Shown piece by piece: positions 9,012-16,023 of a DNA stretch of 39,862 nt. Where the stretch lies: the NCBI GenBank assembly GCA_036504075.1, contig DASXVX010000044.1:1-39862 (forward strand), given 5' to 3'. This DNA comes from DASXVX01 sp036504075 (GTDB taxonomy: Bacteria; Bacillota; Sulfobacillia; Symbiobacteriales; Symbiobacteriaceae). The notes below the pieces were generated by a model. It worked only from the letters and a program-made list of their open reading frames with translations, was not told the DNA's origin and ran no database searches. The translations under genes were made by a program, and so were the position numbers. Numbering within the stretch: the stretch's first letter is position 1; each line of letters opens with the position of its first letter.

Positions 9012-9952
9012 TAGCTGCGTCCTCCGTTGAAGTTGTGTCCGCCGCCGACGTTGCCTTCCGGGTCCCAAAGTTCGCCGGGGCGGGCCAGTTCCAGATCCAA
9101 GCCCGAGCTCCGGTCGCTTTCGACGCCCACGTGAAAGAGGTCGTCCAGGTCTGCGACCACACGGTCCAGGAGCCGATGCTCCACAAAGAGATCACGGCAC
9201 CGATGCCGGACGCGGGATTCCAGCTGCTGCGTCCCCTTGGCTACTTCCATAAAGGCAGCGGGGACGGTGAGTTCCATCTTGTACAGGTCCCCCACGTCGT
9301 AGACAAAACTGAGCATCTTCCCGGTGTGTACGAACCCGAGCGATGGAGAGTAGCCGGCTGCGACGATGGCGGCATGGCAAACGCCGTAGAGGCACGAGTT
9401 GGCCGCCGAGAGTGCCCGGTTCACGGGATCGGACTGGTCCCAGTCCTGGCGATCGTAGTTTCGACCGGACCAGGGAACGCCGTATTGCTCGCTCGCCTGG
9501 GCATAGGCGGTCCGAACACGGGCGCCCTCCTTGCCCCGGATTTGCCGAAGGGTAAGCCCCTCTTCAAGGGGATCGGGAAAACGAAGCTCGTACATCCTGC
9601 GAACGATCTCAAGACGATGGGTGGGGTTTGCCCACAGCCTGGCCTGTTGGAGAAGATTTGCCGCACTGCGGGTCTCGCCCATGCCTTGCGCGTAGAAGCG
9701 GATGCCCTGTTCGCCACACCAGGCCACCAGGCAGCCGGCTTCGGCGATGCTCATGACGGCCGCGTGGGTAACAGTGGTACCCGGCCCGAGCATCAGAAGG
9801 GACAGGGATGCACAGGGAACATGAACCCGGCCGTTCTCGTCGTGCAGGCAGATCCCCTTGTCTTCCTGATCGATACGGGAGTGCTCAACGTAAAGGTAGC
9901 TCCAACTGTCACGGATCTTCGGGAGGATACGGAGATTCTTCAAGTGTTTCAC
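9011..9952 (-). CDS. cas1: Cas1e integrase of the adaptation complex
   Basis: This 313-aa protein is the metal-dependent integrase that inserts new spacers with Cas2. The N-terminus (LRILPKIRDSWSYLYVEHSR, then IDQEDKGI) is typical of Cas1e. AANSCLYGVCHAAIVAAGYSPSLGFVHTGKMLSFVYDVGDLYK contains the conserved Glu/His/Asp region; here the segment GFVHTG...DVGDLYK holds the His and Asp ligands. The start is GTG at 9952 with a weak GCGAGG site. The open frame continues upstream only through translated CRISPR repeats, which is meaningless. It is the first gene of the operon, 59 nt after array 2, and is fused by a TAATG overlap to cas2-3. Confidence 0.95.
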   Translation of the reverse strand: MKHLKNLRILPKIRDSWSYLYVEHSRIDQEDKGICLHDENGRVHVPCASLSLLMLGPGTTVTHAAVMSIAEAGCLVAWCGEQGIRFYAQGMGETRSAANLLQQARLWANPTHRLEIVRRMYELRFPDPLEEGLTLRQIRGKEGARVRTAYAQASEQYGVPWSGRNYDRQDWDQSDPVNRALSAANSCLYGVCHAAIVAAGYSPSLGFVHTGKMLSFVYDVGDLYKMELTVPAAFMEVAKGTQQLESRVRHRCRDLFVEHRLLDRVVADLDDLFHVGVESDRSSGLDLELARPGELWDPEGNVGGGHNFNGGRS

Positions 9953-10011
9953 TTCCTCGCTGGTTGTGCGGCGGGTACGGGGGGAGCACAGGCCCGACTG
10001 GCGAGCCGGGC
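9953..10011 (-). other. promoterless gap between array 2 and cas1
   Basis: These 59 nt separate the trailer-end repeat of array 2 from the GTG of cas1. The stretch is very GC-rich and I find no -35/-10 pair in the minus direction and no terminator hairpin with a T-run. cas1 and everything after it may therefore depend on transcription coming through array 2. Confidence 0.45.
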
Positions 10012-11076
10012 CGGTCCACTCCCACGTGTGTGGGGACGACTCATTCCGCTCCGCCTCCTTTGTCCAGTACCGCGGTCCACCCCCACGTGCGTGGGGACGA
10101 CTTCGAGCCGCGCTCACCGATGGACGCAGACCCAGGTCCACCCCCACGTGCGTGGGGACGACGAACGGGCTGACGCTCTGACTCGCCGGATCATCGGTCC
10201 ACCCCCACGTGCGTGGGGACGACGAGTACGGCTCGGCGGCGTTGTGGTCCCACTGCGGTCCACCCCCACGTGCGTGGGGACGACGGTCAGAAGTTCTACA
10301 TCCTGGTTTCCGACAACGGTCCACCCCCACGTGCGTGGGGACGACCCGTTTGCACCCCGGCGACAGGACGCCCGACACGGTCCACCCCCACGTGCGTGGG
10401 GACGACATGGCCCTTGACTGCCTGATGGCACGATGGCCCGGTCCACCCCCACGTGCGTGGGGACGACGACAACATGGAAACGTCGTGTTCGAGCGCCACG
10501 GTCCACCCCCACGTGCGTGGGGACGACGTTGGGTGAGAGCGACGGTGGATTAAGCGGTCCGGTCCACCCCCACGTGCGTGGGGACGACGCGTCATGACTA
10601 TGACGGAGCCCATCAACACCCGGTCCACCCCCACGTGCGTGGGGACGACATTAACCGTCTGATAACGGGGGTCTCGCTGAACGGTCCACCCCCACGTGCG
10701 TGGGGACGACACGGCGGATGCGTCCACGTTGGCCCTGATCCACGGTCCACCCCCACGTGCGTGGGGACGACCCGGCGCGGCCGCTGGCGGCATGGGGGTG
10801 TTACGGTCCACCCCCACGTGCGTGGGGACGACGACGTGCCGGGCATCCCGTCGCAGTATCACAACGGTCCACCCCCACGTGCGTGGGGACGACTCGCTTG
10901 ACGCCCTCCGCAAGGCCTACCCGGACGGTCCACCCCCACGTGCGTGGGGACGACGGCTACCATTGGCCCGTGGAAGCGGGTTGGGACGGTCCACCCCCAC
11001 GTGCGTGGGGACGACGTAAAGGGGAGGGCAGAGAGATGGAGGACGCGCGGTCCACCCCCACGTGCGTGGGGACGAC
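10012..11076 (-). CRISPR. CRISPR array 2, subtype I-E, 18 repeats
   Basis: Eighteen 29-nt repeats start at 10012 and end at 11076, with 17 spacers of 32 nt (one of 31 nt at 10468-10498). The repeat is identical to array 1. Array polarity is shown by decay at the low-coordinate end: the repeat at 10012 has two changes (on the minus strand G12A in the loop and G21A at the foot of the stem), and the repeat at 10134 has one (last base of the handle). The leader is therefore on the right, at 11077. I found no convincing match of any spacer to the rest of the window. Confidence 0.98.
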
Positions 11077-11230
11077 ACTTCGGAAATGGCTCTGCGCCGC
11101 CACCGCGATCTTAAGGGACCCCTCTAAGTATCCAACAGTGTCCCCGGTCCATCCGTCTCTGCTAGCGTGCCACTTCAGAATTTACTTACCTCTATTACAA
11201 CAAGTCGCTCCAACTAATACAACCTCTCAC
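11077..11230 (-). promoter_or_regulatory. leader of array 2 with candidate promoter
   Basis: This AT-richer stretch lies upstream (minus strand) of the newest repeat. A candidate promoter reads TTGTAT (11217-11222), 17 nt, TGTAAT (11194-11199), placing the start near 11187, about 110 nt before the first repeat. The -10 is good (5/6), the -35 weak (3/6). The bases adjoining the repeat resemble those at array 1. This promoter may also serve cas1 to cas6e. Confidence 0.45.
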
Positions 11231-11364
11231 CCAAAATCAACGCCTCTGAAATTTCTGCGTCAGAAAGGCCCGCCCCCGCCGCCACATTTTCGCTACCAGC
11301 TTGGCAGGAATTTCCTTCTACCCCCAAGAACCCCATATTGATGTGCAGAAATGGGGGGTTTCGT

Positions 11365-12249
11365 GTGCTGCTGGACGAGCTTGTCAAGCTCTGCACCCAA
11401 CTGCTTCGGGAAGGTCGCTCCGCAGACGCCGTAACCGCCTGCGACAACGCACTGGCGGAGACGCTGTCGCGCCCGGCTAAGGTCCGAGTGCTCGAACTTA
11501 AAGCCCAGGCCCTGGTCGCCGCCGATGGTCGATGGCGCGGCCCCGCCATCGGGTGCCTGCAGGACGCGCTCGACCTCACCAAGCCCGGCTCCGAAGAGCG
11601 TGGCCGCGTTCTCTGCGCCTTCACGGCGGCCTACGCCGGCCTCGCCAGCCATGTTCTCTGCCGGCAGTACCGGAACGCCTTCCTTGAGCTGTTCAATTCC
11701 ACGAAGGACCCGGGGTTGGCTAAGTACTACCCGGCCGTCAACTACAACCTCGCCCTTGCCTATCACGAGGTAGACGACCTCGAAGAAGCCGAAGAGGCCT
11801 ACCTCATCGTGCTGGCCCAGGTCCAGCGGTCGAACGACCCCTACGTCCGCGAGAAGCTCCCCTATATTCAGCACAACCTGGTCGACGTCTATCAGGAAAT
11901 GGACCGCCATCACGAAGCCTGGTTAATGATGGAGGCGGCCTACTCCACCCTCCCGGACGACGTCTTCGGGGCGCAGATGCGGGACCGAAGGGCCATCTAC
12001 GCCCTGGATAAGGGCGACCTGCAGGCCGCTGTGCTCTGGGTCGAAAGCGGACTCGGCCATCCCGCCTGTGACCCAAAAACCCGGGCGGCGCTGATGCTGA
12101 CCAAGGCGAAAATCGAGCACGCCCACGGGCAGGAAGCCGCCGCCCACGACCTGGCGCTGGAGGCCATGCAGTTGGCTTCCCAGGCCCACAGTAACCGTCT
12201 CTGCGAACGCATCTCTCGGTTCATGAACCGCATGTCGAAGGGGGTGTAG
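11365..12249 (+). CDS. TPR-repeat peptide-receptor-like regulator (Rap/RRNPP-like)
   Basis: This 294-aa all-helical protein has repeated TPR-like helices (for example the YNLALAYHEVDDLEEAEEAY unit around 135-155, and further units to the C-terminus). It has no recognisable helix-turn-helix, so it resembles Rap proteins rather than PlcR/Rgg. It is followed after 3 nt by a small secreted peptide gene, the arrangement of rap-phr pairs. In those systems the TPR protein binds the re-imported peptide and releases or inhibits a partner protein. GTG at 11365 is chosen because GGGGGG lies 6 nt before it; ATG at 11341 is possible but has no ribosome binding site. It is divergent from the CRISPR leader and next to an XRE repressor. 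Target unknown. Confidence 0.75.
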   Translation: MLLDELVKLCTQLLREGRSADAVTACDNALAETLSRPAKVRVLELKAQALVAADGRWRGPAIGCLQDALDLTKPGSEERGRVLCAFTAAYAGLASHVLCRQYRNAFLELFNSTKDPGLAKYYPAVNYNLALAYHEVDDLEEAEEAYLIVLAQVQRSNDPYVREKLPYIQHNLVDVYQEMDRHHEAWLMMEAAYSTLPDDVFGAQMRDRRAIYALDKGDLQAAVLWVESGLGHPACDPKTRAALMLTKAKIEHAHGQEAAAHDLALEAMQLASQAHSNRLCERISRFMNRMSKGV

Positions 12250-12252
12250 TTT

Positions 12253-12381
12253 ATGAAACGTTGGCTAGGTGGCCTGCTTTTGGTGACGGTTGCGCTGTCG
12301 TTGACGGCCAGTATCTCGCTCGCCAGCGTCGCCGGCCCCTGGTGGCCGACGATGATGACCACGTCCCATCTGAAGGCGTAG
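12253..12381 (+). CDS. small exported peptide, Phr-like signalling peptide precursor
   Basis: This gene encodes a 42-aa peptide: basic start MKRW, a hydrophobic core GGLLLVTVALSLTASISLA, a likely signal-peptidase site near ASVAG, and a short tail rich in Trp, Pro and Thr (GPWWPTMMTTSHLKA). The ribosome binding site AAGGGGGTG overlaps the stop of the TPR gene, 8 nt before the ATG, so the two are translationally coupled. Size, signal sequence and position are those of Phr pheromone precursors, whose C-terminal residues become the active peptide. The mature form cannot be told from the sequence. A terminator follows 27 nt later. Confidence 0.72.
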   Translation: MKRWLGGLLLVTVALSLTASISLASVAGPWWPTMMTTSHLKA

Positions 12382-12408
12382 TCGTGGCCCGGTAACGTTA
12401 AATAAAGC

Positions 12409-12445
12409 GGCCGGACTCCCTAATTACGGGGAGTCCGGCCTTTCT
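12409..12445 (+). terminator. bidirectional intrinsic terminator
   Basis: A perfect 12-bp stem GGCCGGACTCCC / GGGAGTCCGGCC with an 8-nt loop is followed by TTTCT on the plus strand and flanked by AAATAAAG on the other side, which reads as a T-rich tail on the minus strand. It ends the TPR-peptide operon and probably the convergent XRE gene. Confidence 0.85.
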
Positions 12446-12461
12446 GCGTCTTTATACGTCT

Positions 12462-13034
12462 TTATGCGCCTTCCAGGACCTTTGCAGGTTCACGTGAGTA
12501 GAACCACTCCGACTTGATTCCCAGGAACTCCGCCAGCCGCTCCAGCATGGGATCGGGCCACACGCCGTCCCGGTACAGCATGCTCTCCAGCTGGTCTGTC
12601 CCCACCAATAGAAAAGCTTCGGCGCGTTCCCGGAAAAACGCCTCGGGGGCAGTCTCCATCGCCAGCGACAGGGCCAGCCTGGCCCGCTCGGCCGGCGGCG
12701 CGTTGACCACGTTGGCGGCGGCCTGCAGGCGCTCCCGCAAGGCCCGCTTGGCGGCCTTGACGGCTGGACTCTCCCGCTCCGCGTTCGGGTGTCCCACCAG
12801 ATAATCCAGGGAGACGCCATACCAACGCTGCAGGACGATCAAAGTCGTCAGCGGCGGCGTACGGCGCCGCTGGTTGGTCGCCTCCCAGTTGCTGGCGACC
12901 CCTCTCTGGGTGACGCCGGTGCGCTTTGCGACATCCTCCAGCGACCAGCCCATTTCAAGCCTCAGTTCCTTAAGTCGACGGGGTAGAAAAGGCAAAAGCT
13001 CCGCCTCTAAACCTTCGTTGGTCATAGGGTGCAC
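12462..13034 (-). CDS. XRE-family transcriptional repressor
   Basis: This 190-aa protein has an N-terminal HTH_3-type domain at about residues 20-80 (RLKELRLEMGWSLEDVAKRTG, then VTQRGVASNWEATNQRRRTPPLTTLIVLQRWYGVSLDYLVG) and a helical C-terminal part of unknown role. The GTG at 13034 has AGGAG 7 nt upstream; ATG at 13025 is an alternative. It is transcribed away from the AbrB gene, and its promoter overlaps an inverted repeat, suggesting autorepression. Beside a Rap-Phr-like pair and a conjugation module it occupies the place of an ImmR-type element repressor; that role is inferred. Confidence 0.85.
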   Translation of the reverse strand: MHPMTNEGLEAELLPFLPRRLKELRLEMGWSLEDVAKRTGVTQRGVASNWEATNQRRRTPPLTTLIVLQRWYGVSLDYLVGHPNAERESPAVKAAKRALRERLQAAANVVNAPPAERARLALSLAMETAPEAFFRERAEAFLLVGTDQLESMLYRDGVWPDPMLERLAEFLGIKSEWFYSREPAKVLEGA

Positions 13035-13059
13035 CCGGCCTCTCCTGATCTTTGGCTCT

Positions 13060-13088
13060 ATTGTACACCCACCGTTATCGTTGTGCAA
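13060..13088 (-). promoter_or_regulatory. promoter and candidate operator of the XRE gene
   Basis: On the minus strand TTGCAC (13083-13088), 17 nt, TACAAT (13060-13065). The same bases form an inverted repeat TTGCACA...TGTACAA (6 of 7 matching) spanning 13061-13088, with an ACGATAACGG motif inside. The overlap of -35 and -10 with the dyad suggests repression by the XRE protein itself. Confidence 0.6.
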
Positions 13089-13138
13089 ACCCTTCCAGAT
13101 TTGTCGAATGAATTTTACTGAAAACACCTTCTTGGGGA

Positions 13139-13200
13139 TTGACTTCCTTCTTCGGCGTCATTATGATAACAACAGGCAGGGGCGATATCATGGTGATAAC
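13139..13200 (+). promoter_or_regulatory. promoter of the AbrB operon with TGATAAC direct repeats
   Basis: TTGACT (13139-13144), 17 nt, TATGAT (13162-13167) is a near-consensus sigma-A type promoter. A TGATAAC motif lies on the -10 (13164-13170) and recurs 30 nt downstream (13194-13200). The same GATAAC core occurs in the divergent XRE promoter, making it a candidate shared operator. Confidence 0.65.
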
Positions 13201-13236
13201 GACTGCCACAGGAATTGAGACAAGGAGGATGAAGGC

Positions 13237-13485
13237 GTGTTGAAGTCAACGGGCATTGTTCGGCGGGTGGACGATCTGGGAAGGGTCGTGATTCCGAAGG
13301 AGCTCCGGAACACTCTTGGCATCGGGTCCGGCTCTCCCCTGGAGATCTTCACCGAAGGCGAGGCGGTCATGCTCCGCCGCTACGAGCCGCTCTGCGTCTT
13401 CTGCGGCGGCGGCGGGCCCCTGGTGGAGCATCACAACAAGCGGGTCTGCAAGGCCTGCCGGGCGCACCTCGGGGCCGCCGGCTAG
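13237..13485 (+). CDS. AbrB/SpoVT-type transition-state regulator with CxxC cysteines
   Basis: This 82-aa protein has an N-terminal swapped-hairpin AbrB DNA-binding domain (STGIVRRVDDLGRVVIPKEL, then RNTLGIGSGSPLEIF) at residues 3-48. A short C-terminal segment has paired cysteines (CVFC and CKAC, about residues 53-56 and 72-75) that could bind zinc. The start is GTG at 13237 with AAGGAGG 8 nt upstream. AbrB paralogs commonly regulate mobile elements and stationary-phase genes. It is the first gene of the operon reading toward the conjugation module. Confidence 0.9.
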   Translation: MLKSTGIVRRVDDLGRVVIPKELRNTLGIGSGSPLEIFTEGEAVMLRRYEPLCVFCGGGGPLVEHHNKRVCKACRAHLGAAG

Positions 13486-13501
13486 GAAAGGGGGCTAAAA
13501 C

Positions 13502-13996
13502 ATGAACCGCTTTGCGGCGTACCGGGAGTTGCGCGAGCTTCTCATCCCCGCCGTTGCCGAACTTGGAGAGTCCCGGGTCGCGCTGCTCGCCGGATGCCAC
13601 CGCTGCTCGGTTACGACCTGGCTCCAGCGCAGCAACGGCCAACTGTTCACCCGGACCATCGAGCACACGCTCCCCCGGGTGCGGACCTGGCAAATGTGGC
13701 TTCCCGGCTACCTGGCCGCCCGAGCGGAGCTGGAGCGCCTGCAGGCGGCAGGCCCGGATGCCTGGGAGCAGCAGCTTGCAGAGCTGCAATCGCTGATCGG
13801 CGAGGCGCTGAGCCGGTACTCGCCCTACGAAGTCGCCCTCGGGTGCGAGGTGTCTTCCGACCGGCTGGCGCTCTGGCGGAAAGGGGATTGCCGGGAGGAG
13901 CACACGGCCGAGGCCCTGCAGGCGCTGGCCCACCTCCGCCACCTGGACGCCTGGCCTCCGACCCGGAGCAGACAGTTGCTTCTGGAACCTGCCTGA
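13502..13996 (+). CDS. hypothetical protein with two weakly similar helical halves
   Basis: This 164-aa protein is not recognised. The halves look alike: LIPAVAELGESRVALLAGCH...VTTWLQRSNG and LIGEALSRYSPYEVALGCEV...LALWRKGDC. Each ends with a segment that could be a helix-turn-helix (SVTTWLQR, DRLALWRKG), so a DNA-binding role is possible. An ATG start with an AAAGGGGG site lies 16 nt after the AbrB stop, so it is probably co-transcribed with it. A cluster of 10-bp repeats and parM follow. Confidence 0.6.
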   Translation: MNRFAAYRELRELLIPAVAELGESRVALLAGCHRCSVTTWLQRSNGQLFTRTIEHTLPRVRTWQMWLPGYLAARAELERLQAAGPDAWEQQLAELQSLIGEALSRYSPYEVALGCEVSSDRLALWRKGDCREEHTAEALQALAHLRHLDAWPPTRSRQLLLEPA

Positions 13997-14023
13997 CCAT
14001 GTGACAGTACGGCCGAAAGCCTG

Positions 14024-14054
14024 TGGTATGACATGGTATGACCATGTATGACCA
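14024..14054. repeat. tandem ~10-bp direct repeats, candidate parC centromere or operator
   Basis: Three head-to-tail copies: TGGTATGACA (14024-14033), TGGTATGACCA (14034-14044), TGTATGACCA (14045-14054), with a related TGACCATG just upstream. The spacing is about one helical turn. They lie immediately before parM, where type II partition loci carry the ParR-binding parC iterons that also repress the operon. Confidence 0.6.
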
Positions 14055-14091
14055 CGGACCTCCAGCCCTACAGCGAAAGGAGTCAGCATCA

Positions 14092-15123
14092 TTGAGTTGG
14101 CATTGGACCGGAGACATCGTCGATGTGGTTTATGTGGACCGGGGCTTTGGCTTTCTGAAGGCCGGCCGGGCTGAATCGGACCGGGCGCTCGTGACCCAAA
14201 GCCTGATCATGCCGGGTACCACGATCCCCGGACTCTCCGACGACCACCTGACCATGACCTACCGGGGCATCACGTATCTGGTGGGGAACACGGCGGCGAA
14301 GCAAGGCGGACTTGCCAGCCACGCCGACCTGGCCGATGAAGCGCCCGTAGGCGACGAGAGCCGGCTGCTCTACCTGGCGGCCCTGGCCTTCCTGGCCGGC
14401 CACACCGGCGCCTTCCGCTTCAAAGTCGTGGCCGGCCTGCCGGTGGACACCTGGGAGCGGTACAAGGACGCCCTCAGGCAAATGCTGCTCGGCATCCGGC
14501 AGGAGGTCGTCGAACTCCGGGTCGGGGACCAGGAGATCCGGGTCGCCCTTACCGTCGATGATGCGATGGTGATGCCCCAGCCGCTCGGATCGGCCATGGA
14601 CTTCCTTCTGGACGACCACGGCAGCCTCGACCACCTGGTGGACTTTCCGCAGAAGATCGCCGGACGGGAGTCCTGGCTGGCCGAAGAGGTCGCTAACTGG
14701 CGCTGGTGCGTGCTGGACATCGGCTTCAACACGCTGAACACGTACGTCCTGGATGACATGGAGCCGATCCGCCGCTTCAGCACCTCCCCCAAGCTCGGCA
14801 TGGCCTACGCCTACCAGCTTATCGGCCGGGCGGCCGGCGGCCTGAGCGAGATCGACGTGCAGGACCTGCTGCGGAAAGGGCAGATCGAAGGTCAGGCGGC
14901 CGCCTTCGAGGAGTTGGGGCGCCAGATTACCCGGGTAGTCCGCTCCTGGAACGATCAGCGCTTTGCCTTCTACCTCGTCACCGGCGGCGGAGCGGCCCTG
15001 CTCTTCCCCTACATTCTGCCGGGTGAGCCGGCCAAGATCATGGCGCAAGACCCCCAGCGGGCCAACGGCCGGGGCTATCTGAAGGCAGGGATGCAGCGAT
15101 GGGCCGCCGGCGTAAACGCCTGA
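14092..15123 (+). CDS. parM: actin-like segregation ATPase (ParM/StbA-like)
   Basis: This 343-aa protein is of the ParM/StbA actin-like superfamily. Phosphate-1 region DVVYVDRGFGFLKAG at residues 8-22, phosphate-2 region VLDIGFNTLNTYVLD around 208, adenosine-loop VTGGGAALLFPYILP near 302, and a C-terminal QRANGRGYLKAG motif typical of plasmid-type actins. Filaments push sister plasmids apart through ParR bound to parC. The start is TTG at 14092 because AAAGGAG lies 9 nt upstream; ATG at 14038 would run through the repeats. The next gene overlaps by 25 nt, as parM-parR pairs do. Confidence 0.88.
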   Translation: MSWHWTGDIVDVVYVDRGFGFLKAGRAESDRALVTQSLIMPGTTIPGLSDDHLTMTYRGITYLVGNTAAKQGGLASHADLADEAPVGDESRLLYLAALAFLAGHTGAFRFKVVAGLPVDTWERYKDALRQMLLGIRQEVVELRVGDQEIRVALTVDDAMVMPQPLGSAMDFLLDDHGSLDHLVDFPQKIAGRESWLAEEVANWRWCVLDIGFNTLNTYVLDDMEPIRRFSTSPKLGMAYAYQLIGRAAGGLSEIDVQDLLRKGQIEGQAAAFEELGRQITRVVRSWNDQRFAFYLVTGGGAALLFPYILPGEPAKIMAQDPQRANGRGYLKAGMQRWAAGVNA

Positions 15124-15404
15124 TCGTTCAGGCCGACCTGACCAGCGAAGAGGATCGGGAGTTCCTCGCCTGGGTGCTGGAGCTGCGCCGCAAGCGGCGT
15201 CTGTCCGAAGAGATCCGCCAGGCGCTCCACCAGCAGTTTCTGCAGCGAAACGACCGGCGTGAACTGCCCGTGGTACCGCCGGGGATGGTGCCCACGCCCC
15301 TATTCGTGACCAAGACCGGGTCCGTCGAGCCGGCACCAGTGCCCGCCGACCGGGGAACCGGGTCCGCTGCGAACAAGCTCGCCCGACTGGTCGGGAGCTT
15401 CTGA
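15099..15404 (+). CDS. ParR-like small DNA-binding partner of ParM
   Basis: This 101-aa basic protein starts inside the end of parM (25-nt overlap). The N-terminal half (RKRLIVQADLTSEEDREFLA..LELRRKRRLSEEIRQALHQ) fits a short strand followed by two helices as in ribbon-helix-helix adaptors, and the C-terminal third is Pro-rich and probably disordered. ParR proteins are poorly conserved, so the name rests mainly on position, size and charge. It would bind the repeats at 14024-14054 and cap ParM filaments. Confidence 0.65.
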   Translation: MGRRRKRLIVQADLTSEEDREFLAWVLELRRKRRLSEEIRQALHQQFLQRNDRRELPVVPPGMVPTPLFVTKTGSVEPAPVPADRGTGSAANKLARLVGSF

Positions 15405-15594
15405 GCGGGCCGGCTTCGGGGGGCTGCCGCCCCCCTCCGTCCCCCCGCCCGGCACTCCCTTCACGGTACGCAGGATAAAGGGGGGTGTCATTGATTCTCT
15501 AGCCCGTGCCCCACATGGCCTGCAGGGGGTTACGCCCCATCAACCTGAGGGTGTCACACAGCCGGAAATGCGCTTGGCCGTAGGAGGGATGACG
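15405..15594. other. intergenic region before mobilisation genes, candidate oriT
   Basis: The region is 190 nt long. It contains a GC hairpin (GGGGGGC 15418-15424 / GCCCCCC 15429-15435), then a less GC-biased stretch with GGGTGTCA twice (about 15483-15490 and 15549-15556) and a small GGGG/CCCC hairpin. Transfer origins often lie directly upstream of an accessory RHH gene and the relaxase, as here. No known nic site is recognisable, so this is positional inference. Confidence 0.3.
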
Positions 15595-16023
15595 GTGTCG
15601 CGGCTGGTCCGAAAGCAGTTTCACCTTGACTCCACCGACGTATCGGAACTGGAGCGCATCGTGCAAGCCAAAGGCGGCCGTACCCGAGGCAACTCCCTGA
15701 GCCGGGAAGTTACGATCGCCCTCCGGGAGCACATCCGCAGGCAGAAAGCCCGGCAAGAAGAAGCCGCCATGACGCCGGTCTGGGAGCGCCTCCTGGCGGA
15801 GAAATTCGACAACCAGGAAGCGTGGCTCCGGTCGGGCGTCTGGGGCGGCGCCACCTATAGCACCACGGCGGCGCTCCTGCTCCTGGAGTTGCTGTGCGGC
15901 AAGACGCTGGACCCCAAGGAGGCCCAACAGCACTTCGAACTGATCCGGGGGCGGGCCTGGAAGATCGTCCGCCGGGATGTCGCCGACCTGGCAGCCGGCA
16001 CGAAGCTCCCGCCCGATAGCTGA
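15595..16023 (+). CDS. ribbon-helix-helix mobilisation accessory protein (MobC-like)
   Basis: This 142-aa protein has an N-terminal segment KQFHLDSTDVSELERIVQAK...NSLSREVTIALREHIRRQ that looks like a ribbon-helix-helix DNA-binding domain. It is followed by a helical part of unknown function. It ends in a TGATG overlap with the relaxase, so the two are coupled and probably form the relaxosome at oriT. GTG at 15595 has AGGAGG 7 nt upstream; ATG at 15589 is too close to that site. The assignment is by motif and context, not by clear family recognition. Confidence 0.6.
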   Translation: MSRLVRKQFHLDSTDVSELERIVQAKGGRTRGNSLSREVTIALREHIRRQKARQEEAAMTPVWERLLAEKFDNQEAWLRSGVWGGATYSTTAALLLLELLCGKTLDPKEAQQHFELIRGRAWKIVRRDVADLAAGTKLPPDS

